Positions 48,467-59,651 of a stretch of 64,000 bases of DNA are shown here, in pieces. Each line of letters begins with the position of its first letter. Position 1 is the stretch's first letter. Under the pieces are notes generated by a model. The model saw only the letters and a program-made list of their open reading frames with translations. It was not told where the DNA came from and ran no database searches. The translations under genes were made by a program, and so were the position numbers. The DNA is from Balneolaceae bacterium. GTDB taxonomy: Bacteria; Bacteroidota; Rhodothermia; Balneolales; Balneolaceae. The DNA lies in contig JAXHMK010000007.1 of the NCBI GenBank assembly GCA_034521495.1, positions 56,720-120,719 on the forward strand. Direction: 5' to 3'.

Positions 48467-48910
48467 ATGAAAGATTTCTTTGCTAGTATTTACGAACAGA
48501 TACTCTATGATGGTAAGTATCAGCTTATATATGATGCTATGTATAATGACCAAGGATATGTTGCAATAGGTTTAATGTTTATACTAATACCATTAGCTAT
48601 TATGGCTATTTTTTATTTTGAAAGATGGTTCCCCTATCTAAGAGGTTGGCATTGGGTAATAGCCGTTGTGGTTGGATTAATAATTGTATTTGCCAGTACA
48701 GTGGGGGTTTTCAACCTAACTATATTAGGGACAGGAGATCAGCAACTTGCGGCTGCAATTGCTAATCCTGATTCTGGTTACTACGAACACGCTTCTGTTC
48801 TAAGATATTACTATGGTTTATACAATGTATTGCTTGCTTTCATTGTATCGCTATTGTATAGTATTTTATTTAAACGCTTTAGTAAACTTCATTCACATCT
48901 ACCTATTTAA
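48467..48910 (+). CDS. Small multi-pass membrane protein of the system
   Basis: 147 residues with three clear hydrophobic helices (about 26-45, 52-75, 115-135) and short loops; no domain recognised. It starts one base after the vWA stop and ends eleven bases before the tubulin-like start, so it belongs to the same operon. It probably links the surface vWA protein to cytoplasmic partners. Confidence 0.7.
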   Translation: MKDFFASIYEQILYDGKYQLIYDAMYNDQGYVAIGLMFILIPLAIMAIFYFERWFPYLRGWHWVIAVVVGLIIVFASTVGVFNLTILGTGDQQLAAAIANPDSGYYEHASVLRYYYGLYNVLLAFIVSLLYSILFKRFSKLHSHLPI

Positions 48911-49892
48911 ACAAGAGAAATATGGCAAACAGATTATTTGTATTTGGTATAGGCGGAACGGGCGCAAGGGTAATTAAATCACTGGCAATGTTGATGGCGA
49001 GTGGTTGTAGGTTGGGTAGTGGTATTAAAGCTGTGGTTCCAATATTGATTGATCCTGATACTGCTAATGGGGATTTAAATCGTACAAAAGATATATTAAG
49101 GCTTTATCAAAGCATTAGGGCAAAGATTGATAAGCCAGATGATTTTTTTGGGCAAGAGTTAAAAACAATCAATGAACTGTCTCTTGACGCAACAGATATA
49201 AATCCTGAATATTTTCAATTTAAACTCAAGGGAGCTCATGACAGTAACTTTAAAGATTATATAGGATATAATTCTTTATCTGAAAAAGATAAAAAGTTCT
49301 TGGATCTGTTTTACTCTAATCGGAATCTTAATTCAGATCTTGATGTAGGATTTAAAGGCAATCCACATATGGGATCAGTGGTATTAAACCAGTTTACCGA
49401 GTCAGATGACTTTACGAGATTTGCACAGGTGTTTGCTCCTGGTGATTCAATATTCATCATTAATTCAATATTTGGAGGTACGGGTGCAGCAGGGTTTCCT
49501 CTGCTCTTGAATACATTAAGACATGAAGGTTTAAATTTGCCGAATGCAGTACAATTTAGGAATGCACCAATTGGCGGGCTTACTTATTTGCCATACTTCA
49601 GAGTGGAAAGCGACGAGGATAGTGAAATTGATTCGGAAACATTTGAAGAAAAAGCTCAGTCAGCCCTTAGCTATTATAATCGGACAATCATTAAAGAGAA
49701 GAAAATCAACGCGCTATACTTTCTTGGATTGGATGGTGCCACAAATGTTTATGAAAACCATGAAGGAAAAGAGAACAAAAGAATAAAGCACATTTTCTGG
49801 AATTAGCCGGAGCGTTATCAATCTTTGATTTTTCGACAGAATTGGATAAACATAAAGTAGTAAATGGTCAGATAGTAAATGATACACAAATA

Positions 49893-51552
49893 CCTCAAAT
49901 CCGCAAGGATTTCATTTGCATAAGATAGTACAATAACAGTACTCATTTTCTAAAATTTGATTGACAATACTATCGTATTTGTAGATTTCCCGTGATTCTT
50001 TGCTGTTTTTTTACCACTGTTGACCGCTATATGATCACCATTTTGCTGTATTTTTTCACCTGTTGATACACCTTTTCCACGGAGTTGGATCAACGGATTG
50101 CAGCAGTGGAGGTGACGGGGCGGTTTGCTACTCCAAAAGCAGCTCGTAGCCCTTACCGGTGTAGAGTTTAAGGATATTCTGCCTGCCTGAGCGAATCCAC
50201 TTGGCGGGAACGCTAATGAATCGAAAGATAAACTTTTTAAGCCGGTAGGTGGCCTTCAGCCAGGGATGCGCTTCGAGTAGAGGCTGAGGATGTAACGATA
50301 GAAGTTGGCGATGATGGCCGTGAGAATCATAAAGGCCGTGTTCTGCGAGAGGAACGAGCAGGGCAGCCGTGACCAGCTAAAATCGTTGCCCATGATATCA
50401 AAGACCCGCTCACTGGCTCCGCGTTTGTTGTAGAAGGCAACAATTTCCTCCGGGGAGCTCTCACGATCGTTGGTTAGAATGGCCCGGTAGGTGTAGGCAG
50501 ACTCGCTGAACAGATCGCCCTGCTGGTCGTCTCGTTTGATGCGGCTGACGATCAGCCGATAGGAGGTTTGCCCGTCAAAGGGCCGCCAGTCGGCCAGCTC
50601 GGCCACATCCATCGGCTGCCAGTTCAGCTTCACCGATGTCCAGTCGTCCTGGTCGATCGCCGAAATTTGCCGGAGCATCTCCGCCGAGCGTTTGGCCCGA
50701 ATATAGAACCGGTCGGTATGGGCTCCTGCAAGCTCAACAACCTTCTGCTGGTAAGAGGCTGAATCGGCCCGAAAGCGGTCAATGCTCACATCGTGGGCAT
50801 TCAGCCGTTCGAACAGTCGGTCGAGGGTTTCGTGCTGGGCAAAGCTCGCCTGGCTGTTGCCGTTGCGCCCTTCGATGGTATACCGGCATGCCGTCAATGC
50901 TGGCAACCCCCGGCTGGTAGCCGTGACACTTTTTATAGGTTCGCGCCGCATCCCATTTCTCGGTTTCAATAACCTGGTTGTCATAGTCCAGAGTATAGCA
51001 ACCCCGGTTGCTGAGTTGTCCGGTGGTCGCGCAAGGCTTTCACCAACAATTCGTTTAGCGGCTCATTCGACGTTGAACGTGTGGTTCGACACCGCTGGTT
51101 GGATGAGTAAGCTGGCGCGGAGTCGCAGGCCAGCTGCTTGACCCCGCGAAGCAGCGTGTCGGGGCTGCACGGCGATGAGGCCCCGCGTGCGGCTGGAGCG
51201 GGCTCGCGCAGGTGCTCGGCCAGATCCTCGGCGCAATCCCCGCCGGTAAACAATACAGCTCATGAGGTTGGCAACAATGTCGCTGTAGGAAAACCCGGCC
51301 GTTTGACCTCTCGGAGCCAAGGTGCCGGTCAATCAGTCCCGCCAGCCCGCTACTGTGAAAACTTTCCAAGCAAAAATCTAATCCGCCAAATGGTGTTATC
51401 TTTTCCGATGATTTTGTAATATGCATGTCTCACTTCTTTAGGGTGTTTGGTCTCACCTAAATAAGTGAAATTATTCGAGCCAAAAAAGCCTGAATCAACA
51501 ACATTCAGCCGCTTTTTTGGCTCTTTTTATGTATTGCCTTGCGGATTTTAGG
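49893..51552. mobile_element. IS1380-family insertion sequence
   Basis: Terminal inverted repeats CCTCAAATCCGCAAGG (49893-49908) and CCTTGCGGATTTTAGG (51537-51552, its near inverse), with perfect 5-base target copies AAATA at 49888-49892 and 51553-51557. 1660 bases, with the transposase on the minus strand. It is visibly GC-richer than its host gene. It splits the tubulin-like gene in frame after codon for Ile. Confidence 0.92.
50128..51426 (-). pseudogene. IS1380-family transposase (frameshifted)
   Basis: From ATG 51426 the pieces read MHITKSSEKITPFGGLDFCL, IVANLMSC joined to GGDCAEDLAEHLRE, then DNQVIETEKWDAART (DDE start), and the intact 50256-50984 with YNKRGASERVFDIMGND and FSWSRLPCSFLSQNTAFM, family hallmarks. 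After a last slip, WLKATYRLKKFIFRF leads to KGYELLLE and TAG at 50128. 433 residues. Three or more single-base breaks; an active copy may exist elsewhere. Confidence 0.85.
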
Positions 51553-51800
51553 AAATAAAAGAGTTTGGTGTGATTCGTGAAGATGGAGCGATAACATTTG
51601 ACGATTTACATGCGTCACAAGCTGATCTTTTAAAAGCAAACTTACACGGTTTAAATTCTTCTCAAGATTTCTATCAAAAGGGCTGAGTAGATCTTCTGGG
51701 GGTATCCGCATGGACAAAGAATGGTTTATTAACAAATGAAAGAACCATGCTTGATAGAGAGTTTTTTAACAGTGCTAACTATAAAAATTACCATAGTTGA

Positions 51801-53637
51801 GACTTACTCCGAAAAGTCGTTTAAATTAGGTGAGTATTCAAGAATTAAAGCAGTGTATTTTTAGATATTTCAAGGCCTATTTTGTATATTCTAACTTCAT
51901 AAATAACAGTTAGATACTATGTTTAAAAAGTCTCCAAAACACCCTCAGATTGACCTGTTATCCTCGGCTGGCCAGCATCTCGATGAGCGCCGCCAGCGTC
52001 AGCTTCGCGATCCCCATCGATGGCATAACTCCTTTTACGAACACGTATTCAGCCAAATCGATGAATCGATCTTCCATGTTCTGTTTGACCAGCAGATGGG
52101 CGCACCCAACGCCCCGGCCCGGCAGCTGGTGGGGATGATGATCCTTAAAGACGGATTTGGATTCAGCGACGAGCAGCTCTTTGAAGCCTGCCGGTTCCAC
52201 CTGCTGTTCCGCCAAGCCCTGGGACTTGTCAATCTCAACGACCCACCTCCCACCGAATCTACCTATTATCTGTTTCGAAAGCGTATCTATGAGTATGACC
52301 GCGAGCACGGCACGGACCTGCTTGGCCGGGTGTTTGGGGCCATGACCAGTGATCAGATTCTTGAGTTTGATGTTGGCGGGCAGCAGATTCGTATGGACAG
52401 CAAACTGATCGGCAGCAATATCGCCAGTTTTTCCCGCTTTGAGCTGGTCTGCCGGACGCTGAAGGTGTTTTGGCGAAGTCTTTCCGAACAGGCTCAGGAA
52501 ATTGCCCCCCAATCGGTGTACCAGGCGATGCAGGAGCTGGCCGCCGAGGACGCTCAGAGCACCGTTTACCGCTCCACCCACCAGGAGATTCAACAGCGGC
52601 TGGAAGACCTTGGAGGCCTGGTGGCCAGTCTTCTGGATACGTACAGCTGCGAGGACAGTTCTAAATACGATCTTTTGAAGCAGGTTTTTACCGAACAATA
52701 TACGATCGATGAGGATGATGATGATTCAGGGCAGGTGAGCGCACGGGATACCCAGCAGATCACCGCCGACAGCATCCAGTCGCCTGATGATCCGGAGTGT
52801 AGCTACCGGCGTAAAGGCGGCCAGGCGGTCAAAGGCTACACCGTGAACCTGACCGAGACGATTGACGAGGAACAGGAGTTACAGTTGATTACCGATGTGC
52901 ACCTTGCCCCGGCCGATTGCAGCGATGCGGACATGGTGGGCCCGGCCATCGAGGCCACCGAGCAGCGCACCGGCCGCCACGTGGACACCTGCTACGCCGA
53001 TGGGGCCTACAACCGAAGCCTGGCCAAAGACCAGCAGGCTGGCCAAGAGCATGTGGAGATGGTATTGAGTGGTATTCAGGGCGCTCCCTCACGCTTTGAG
53101 CTTACCGAAACCGAGCAGGGAGTGACCGTCCATGACACGAAAACCGGCACCACCCATCAGGCGGAGCCGGCTCGCCGCCAGAAAAACACCACCGAACAGC
53201 GATGGAGGATCCGGCTGGACGAGGGGCAACAGTACCGGTATTTCGGGTCGTCGGCCATTCGGGCCTCAGCCCGGCGGCAGGCAATAGCCGAGCGCCCGGC
53301 GAGCGAACGCAACAAACGTAATAATGTGGAGGCGAGTATCTGGCACCTGACCCATACCTTACGCACCGATAAAACGTGCTATCGGGGATTAATCAAACAT
53401 AAATTATGGGCATGGTGTCGGGCCATATGGGTGAATATGAGGCGTATTCAGCGATACATAAGCCAATTGGATGAATCAGGCGAACAAACCGGGTACAATA
53501 CCCCGAAAACTGTTCAAATAGCCTGATCGAAGTAGGCTAAACTATGTAATGATCAAAAATTTAGCTTTTCAAAAATATTTCTTAAACCAAAGCCGCTTTG
53601 ACAGGTAAAATCGAAAATGTACTTTTCGGAGTGGACT
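51801..53637. mobile_element. DDE-type insertion sequence (IS1182-like)
   Basis: Ends share ACTCCGAAAAGT: 51806-51817 at the left and its inverse within 53621-53638 at the right (outer bases differ slightly). The direct repeat CATAGTTGA flanks the element at 51792-51800 and 53638-53646; the exact edge is ambiguous by a few bases. The single transposase gene fills it. GC-rich compared with its host gene. It lies inside the tubulin-like gene downstream of the IS1380 copy. Confidence 0.85.
51919..53526 (+). CDS. Transposase of the second insertion sequence
   Basis: 535 residues, intact. The N-terminus has the DUF772-type helical domain (HNSFYEHVFSQIDESIF, ARQLVGMMILKDGFGFSDEQ, FRKRIYEYDREHG); DDE-type positions include FDVGGQQIRMDSKLIGSN, ADCSDADMVGPAIEA and TCYADGAYNRS; the C-terminus has ERNKRNNVEASIWHLTHTLR. 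This matches IS1182-like transposases, though the family name is from memory of architecture. It is the largest gene in this part with no frameshift, as expected for a recent or multi-copy insertion. Confidence 0.85.
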   Translation: MFKKSPKHPQIDLLSSAGQHLDERRQRQLRDPHRWHNSFYEHVFSQIDESIFHVLFDQQMGAPNAPARQLVGMMILKDGFGFSDEQLFEACRFHLLFRQALGLVNLNDPPPTESTYYLFRKRIYEYDREHGTDLLGRVFGAMTSDQILEFDVGGQQIRMDSKLIGSNIASFSRFELVCRTLKVFWRSLSEQAQEIAPQSVYQAMQELAAEDAQSTVYRSTHQEIQQRLEDLGGLVASLLDTYSCEDSSKYDLLKQVFTEQYTIDEDDDDSGQVSARDTQQITADSIQSPDDPECSYRRKGGQAVKGYTVNLTETIDEEQELQLITDVHLAPADCSDADMVGPAIEATEQRTGRHVDTCYADGAYNRSLAKDQQAGQEHVEMVLSGIQGAPSRFELTETEQGVTVHDTKTGTTHQAEPARRQKNTTEQRWRIRLDEGQQYRYFGSSAIRASARRQAIAERPASERNKRNNVEASIWHLTHTLRTDKTCYRGLIKHKLWAWCRAIWVNMRRIQRYISQLDESGEQTGYNTPKTVQIA

Positions 53638-53924
53638 CATAGTTGAATTTTGCAATTACTTTGATGAATGGATTGAAGAACTTAAAAAGAATGATCCGTC
53701 ATTCACCCTTTAAGCCTTATGTGTCTCCGGGTAATTCACTTGATTTAATCAATAATTCAGAAGAGCCGTTATCTAAAGATGGTTTTAAAGAGTTGGATAG
53801 ACAGAATGGTTTTAATATTGATAAGGTGGGTGGAGTCAAAAGAAAAAGAGTTTACCCAGTTAATAAAATTATTTGAAAGATCAACAAAAGAAGTTTTGGA
53901 ATCTAAAAAGCTTATCTAATAGTT

Positions 53925-56900
53925 ATGGGAAAAGTATACCGATTACATGAAGGAGCAGAGGGTACAGGATGGTTTACGAGTAAAATTTTTAATGATGAAG
54001 AATTAGAAACTATCTTGACTGATGGGAAAGAGGTTGCGAACTCTATTCCTAGTCCGTTTGCGAGAATAGATTTGGTTAATGAAGCATTTCGATGGGTTGC
54101 ACAAAGGGAGCTGGAAGGCAATAAAGCTCAACACAAGCTTGTATCTGATGCGTTAGACATTGGGCAATTGATATTTTATTCCAAAAAATTTAAAGATAAT
54201 ATTGAGATAATTGATTACAACCCGAAACAAAGAATTTCAGATAACTTTGGGGATGTAATTAATAAGCACAGAGAGTTAGCGAATACGTTTGAGGTTTATT
54301 GGAAGCAAGATGCGGGCGTCTACAATTTTAATAAGACTAATAGAGTTCATTTTGTTTTATATAACAAAGAGATTATAGGTGCAACATCACCAAAATCATT
54401 GTTCTTTTCTGCACCCTTTAAATCCGGATTGAGAGATGAGATAACTATCCAAAGAGCTACTGGAAAGTATTTCGGAAACAGCGCTGTTCCACTTCACAAA
54501 AGAGAATGGGATTTTGTTGAATACTTGTACATCCTAGCTAACCAGCAACAGATTCCAGACCACTTTGCAGATTTATTGAGTATCTGGAAAAAGCTAAGGA
54601 GGTGATGAACAGTGATAAAAGAAGAATGATCAATGAGTTATCTCCAGGCCGGATAACGGAATATGAGAAATGTCATGTTACCGGTGAATCTACAAACTAT
54701 TGTAAAGTGATAGATTATTCACTTCACGTAGCCAAAGAAAGGTAAATGATATAGAAAAAGAAAGTGACTTTGTTATCAAACCCGATTATGAAATAAAGGA
54801 GAAAAAGCCCCTTGTACTACCTAATAGCACATTTTCGGAAGAGTGGTCATATACGACCAAAGATGTAAAATGGACTCCAAATGAATACAATGGTAAGATC
54901 CCTAATAAAAATGATTCAGATTTAAATGAATCTAAACTGCCTGTTGTAGGAGATCAATACCCCTGGTTGAGTGTCGACAATTTTTTGTCAAAATATATTA
55001 TTGAACTGCCTTACTATATAAATTCTAATAGATTTATCACTGGCAAGAGCAAGGAAGGAAAAAAGTATTTATTACCGCTTACGAAAACATTTTTTAAATA
55101 CTTCGAGGCGTCAAATGTTTCTGAAATGCTTCAAATCGAAGAGCTTTTCACAGGGGACCGTCATAGTAAAACTTAACATTAAGACAAGAGGAGGATTAGT
55201 TAAGTTTGAAAAGCAATATAAAGGGGCTGAGAAGAAAAAGTTGGATCTTCATCTTGCAATACTACCATTCATAAAAGTTGATACGAACGAAATTCCACTT
55301 GAGTATACAATAGGAATTATTGATTCAGATATTAATAATAACAAAAAGAATAGCTATGGAATAACTTGCTACCAAAATGGAATAAGAATTAATGTTAGCA
55401 ATGGTGTTATCAGGTCATACGGTGCTACAAAGTCTGTGTACCAAAAGACTAATAATTACTTTGATGCAGTAAAAATTGAATTAAATAGAAATGTCAGTGG
55501 CTTTGTAGTTCCAAAAATGCCGGAAGTATAATCCGAGCGGTGAATCATGTGCCTATTCTATCGATTTTGGTACTACAAATACTCACATAGAATATATTCT
55601 TGGAAACAATGCGGAAAAATCTTACACGGTTGAAAAAACTCAACCAATTTGGACTTCACTTTTAGATAGAAAAACAAATCAAGAACAATTTGAATTAAAT
55701 ATACAGACTATTTTTGAAGCGTGAATTAACTCCTTATTCTATTGGTCCCAAAAGTGATGGACAAATAAGCTTTCCGTTGAGAACGGCACTTGTTGAAAAC
55801 GATATTCTAAACAATAAAAAATCAAAATATGAAGTGTTTCTGCAAGTAAATAATTATTTGCTTTACGAACATGTTAATGAGGGGACTAGTTTAAAGTTGA
55901 TTACTAATTTGAAATGGGAGGATTTGCACGAAGAGGAGAATTTAAAAAAATTACAAGCTTATATTGAATATCTAATTCTACTGATAAAGTATAAGTCATT
56001 ATTCAATAATATAGCCCTCACTAATATAAAACTTACTTGGTTTTATCCTGTAAGCATGAGTAAATATCATAAAGGTAGGCTGAGTGAAATATGGTCTGAG
56101 AAAATGGAAAAAGTGTTTGGCTCTCACTTCGGAAACGAGAACGTAAGAAGTTTGCCGGAGAGTGTTGGGCCGTATTATTATTATTACAAAGAGAGCTATA
56201 TCAGGTCTGACATTATCAGTAGATGTCGGGGGCGGCTCCACGGATGTATCCGTTTATGATGAAGGCAAAGTGAAATCATATATCATCTTTCAGGTTTGCT
56301 GGTGATGCAATATTTGGTGACGGATATGGTAAAGATCCATCCAGAAATGGTTTTGTCAATTTGTTTAAAGATAAAGCCTTAGAATATATAGAAGGGAATA
56401 ATGATACAGCTAAAGAGATACTTGACGGAATATTAGCCAGAGAGTCATCAAAAGATTTTAGCAGTTACCTGTTTGCATTAAGTAAAGGAGATGGTCAATT
56501 TGATTACTCAACTTTGATCAAGAATAACAGAAAGATCAAGTTAGTAGGTTATTGTTCTTTCATGCATCATTAACCTATTACAGTTGCTAAAATGATGAAA
56601 AACAGAGGGGAAAGTATTCCAGTGAACTTACTATTTAGTGGGACTGCTGCAAAAACTATTCACTTACTTGATAGTAGTGATGAGTTAAAGCAGGTATCAA
56701 ACCTCTATCGTTATTTCTTTGATAAAGTTTATGAAAACTCAAAGAAGAGTGATATTACTTGTGAAATATCAAATATTCCCAAAGAACTGACTTGTAAAGG
56801 TGGATTACTGAGTGTTGATATTTCAGATCAGGAATATGAAAAGGTGTTCTGGTTGGGCGGACAGGGAACATTTGATCAAAATATCAACCTTGACGATTTG

Positions 56901-57218
56901 TCAAGTAGTGTCAGGTTCAATGAAATATTAGATGGTAAAACAAAATATTTTCAATCTGAAATTGAGGAGTTTTACCAGTTACTGGATGAGTATAAACTTG
57001 ACCATAATTTAGAAGAGTACTATGGCATAGGCCGGGAGGCTTACAAAGTGTTTAAAGAGACTCGCGGTAAAGCTCTTGATAAAGAATTGAAAAAAGGAAT
57101 TAGACAAACAATTAAAGAGCAGCACAGCGGAGATAATGATCCTGTTGAAGAAACACTATTCTTTTTCCCTCTGATTGGAGAGCTAAGCAGACTTGCTTAT
57201 AAATTGTCAAAAGAATAG
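53925..57218 (+). pseudogene. Large protein with C-terminal Hsp70/actin-like ATPase (frameshifted)
   Basis: About 1100 residues rebuilt over eight or so frames. The first 226 (53925-54605, MGKVYRLHEGAEGTGWFTSK) and the next stretch (MNSDKRRMINELSPGRITEY, a CHVTGESTNYC pair of cysteines, VVGDQYPWLSVDNFLSKYII) are unrecognised. The C-terminal half shows Hsp70/actin motifs: phosphate-1 YSIDFGTTNTHIEYIL (about 55556), phosphate-2 VDVGGGSTDVSVYDEG (about 56223) and adenosine-site NLLFSGTAAKTIHLL (56625). It ends LIGELSRLAYKLSKE at 57218. It starts six bases after the tubulin-like gene. An Hsp70-fold ATPase with a 540-residue N-terminal sensor or effector part is unusual. Confidence 0.7.
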
Positions 57219-57228
57219 TAGGATCATC

Positions 57229-58108
57229 ATGTGTCGAGTTCTCCTATTTATTTTCTTGTTACTAATTACCAGTTGTTCAAATAGAAATAATTCAGTAGTT
57301 GATAATAAAAATCAAGAGCAAACTGAACAGATTCCTAATCCGCAGAATAACGAGATTGAAAGTGATACTGAACCTCAGAACGAGGAAAATGTAGACAATC
57401 GGTATATTGTACCTGATGAAGGATTTATAAGCAAGTTGGTCTATTGGGGCTTAATTCTGCCATGATAATCGGTCTATTTTTACTCATTTATTTCAAAAGA
57501 AGACAGTATAAGGAAGAGATTAAGCAGGAGAAGGAAATGGCCTACAAGTATTTTTCAAAATATGAAGAAGCAAATCGAATATTAAAAGGCTTCAACAAGA
57601 AAATCAAAATCTGCGAAGTACAATAACAAATTTAAAAACTGATAAGCGAGAATTAAAGGATTACAATCAAAACTTCAAGCAGACTCCTTTGGTAATAAGG
57701 CTGATCCTACTATCCATGAAGTTTCTAAGGTTGAATCAGAAACAGTCAACGATAATAAAGTAGATCAAAATGTATATTCAGACAGTCAAAGATCAGGAAC
57801 TATTCTTTACTGTACCTAACGAAGAAGGAAAATTTAAGCACTTAAATGGGATAAGTACTTGTGAAGAGAAAAGACTTTATAAATTAACTTATCAGAGTGG
57901 AGAATCTGAAGGAATAATTGAATTCGTATCTAGTAAATATGATGGTGTAGCAATTAATCTCAAAGACTCAATGATAAAACCGGCTTGTAGTATTACAGAA
58001 GAGAATGAAAACAATCCTACTACAGTAAGTCAAATCAACCCAGGTAAGGTTAAACGCGATGGGGAAGAATGGGTAATTGTAAATAAGATTGAGGTAGAGA
58101 TTTTATAA
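57229..58108 (+). pseudogene. Lipoprotein with TM helix, coiled coil and C-terminal domain (frameshifted)
   Basis: MCRVLLFIFLLLITSC at 57229 is a lipoprotein signal; then an acidic Gln/Asn linker, a second helix (SAMIIGLFLLIYFKRRQ) and a coiled coil (EEIKQEKEMAYKYFSKYEE). Frames 57193-57465, 57444-57626 and 57770-58108 join to one chain of about 290 residues. The last 110 residues (LFFTVPNEEGKFKHLNG, SEGIIEFVSSKYDGVAINL, WVIVNKIEVEIL) are a beta-rich domain of unknown type. It overlaps the ZorA-like start by one base (TAATG), so it is coupled to it. It may be the envelope stator or plug of the motor. Confidence 0.6.
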
Positions 58109-59646
58109 TGGGATTCTTTCAAGAAGTAATGAACAATCCATTACTGCAAGCAGAGTTATTTTTAATTCTTATTTTTATTGCTTTACAGGTATTCTTCTTT
58201 TATAAAACTTATCAATCTGCAAAAATCCTCAAAAATATTTTTGAAATACCTTTAAGGCTTCTAAATATTAATAAGAATACACCGCCATCAGAAAAAGTTA
58301 TACTATTAGAATCAAAGAGTAGGAATGAAGTCAATCAACGGATAAAAGAATCCATCAATAACTATTTAAGTCACAACAGAGGTGCAACTGTTAACTATAG
58401 TATTATTAAAGATATTATAGAAAGAGAGAATAGATTGAGAAGGAGAGTGAAATTATACAGGCTATTCCTATACCACTTTACCTTGGACTATCTGCAACAA
58501 TTGTAGGAATTATATTCGGACTATTTGCGATGCCGGACTTAGCACAAGAAGCGAACAGTAGTGTTTCAAACGGGGTAGGAGACTTAGCGGGAATCAACGC
58601 TTTAATAAACGGTGTTAGAGATTGCAATCGTAGCAACATTGTCAGGTTTAGTCTGGACCATTCTCCTCTCTACATCCGTGTATAGTAAGGCTTCAAAAAA
58701 AATACTCAAAGATAAAAACTCTCAACTAAATTACCTTCAAGAAAATCTTTTACCCGAACTATTTAAAGCCGAAGATGCAGGTGTTATTGGTTTAAAAGCA
58801 AGCATTGACAACTTTTCAAGGTTGACAACGGATGTTGTCCAGGAAATAAAAGAGGCCACACAGGCTTCAAAAAATCAAATATTATCACTCAGCAAGAAAC
58901 ATTAGACCGGATTGAAAAACTTAATGTAACAAAGATATCCAAAGTAAATTTGAGACTTTCGATCGTCTGGAAAGAAATTTGGAATCGTTTTATGAGTTTT
59001 CTGAATTCATTGATCAACTGTCTGTTATATCTGGAGAATTAGGCAGGTTCTCTAAAAAAGCTGACAGCATTGATAAAGTTGCTCAAAATATTGACCAAAC
59101 ATTAGAGGAGTCGAGAGATCTGACAAGGTTTTTGACGTCACATTTGAAAAAAATGGAAGACATGGGAGATGTTGCTCTTTATTCGTTTGATCTTTCTGAA
59201 AAACGATTCAAAGACGCCGTTGATAAGCTAGTTGATTCGACTGCTGAAAATGTAAATAGTGTGAAAACTATTTCTGATGAAATCGAGAATAACTTTGATA
59301 AAGTATATGAGCAACTATTTAATAAACTTGGTGAAATTGCTCAACTTCATATAGACCAATTCACAAAAGTATATAAAAATTCGTTGCCAAAATTCCAGAA
59401 TCAGACTACTTAAAGGAGCTTGAAGAAATTAAAACGCACTCTGTAGGATGTACTAAGCAGGAAAACACCAGCACCGATTCAAATAAAGTTGAATTGGCCG
59501 TTAAACAACTCGAACAAATCAAAGTATTATTATCAAAACTTGATTCTAATACCAGAGACCTAAAAGTTGCACTAAGATCGAATAATTCAAGAATGCCATC
59601 TTGGTTTCGCAATTTTCTTGAGTGGTTGAAATCTATTTTTAGTTAG
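58108..59646 (+). pseudogene. ZorA/MotA-like proton-channel subunit with coiled-coil tail (frameshifted)
   Basis: About 510 residues in several frames: an N-terminal helix (AELFLILIFIALQVFFFYKTY), a cytoplasmic loop, then IPIPLYLGLSATIVGIIFGL and, after one slip, INGV with IAIVATLSGLVWTILLST, the paired helices of the MotA/TolQ/ExbB fold (GV-IA-A-T-x-x-GL-x-x-T). A long coiled-coil tail follows (NLLPELFKAEDAGVIGLKAS, RDLTRFLTSHLKKMEDMGDV and VKTISDEIENNFDKVYEQ) to WFRNFLEWLKSIF at 59646. ZorA of Zorya defence has this plan, a TM motor base with a long intracellular tail. The partner gene starts six bases later. Confidence 0.75.
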
Positions 59647-59651
59647 TAAAA

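Larger units (their letters stand above)
48922..53919 (+). pseudogene. Tubulin-like GTPase (Tubulin_2 type), split by two insertion sequences
   Basis: The N-terminal 294 residues show FGIGGTGARVIKSL (residues 9-22) and the nucleotide-loop NSIFGGTGAAGFPLLL (GGTGAAG at 185-191), the mark of tubulin-like proteins. The frame slips at about 49790 where AAA should be AAAA, then reads KAHFLELAGALSIFDF. An IS1380-type element interrupts at 49892. Removing the element and one AAATA copy joins VVNGQIVNDTQI directly to KEFGVIREDGAITFDDLH in frame. After more text a second element enters at 51800; beyond it come EFCNYFDEWIEELKKND and, at the end, LFERSTKEVLESKKLI (stop 53917). About 490 residues when repaired. 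The protein would assemble or act as a GTP switch. Confidence 0.75.

Noticed and set aside
50568..53366. Several open frames opposite the transposase genes
   Set aside because: They are shadows caused by the GC-rich composition of the insertion sequences.
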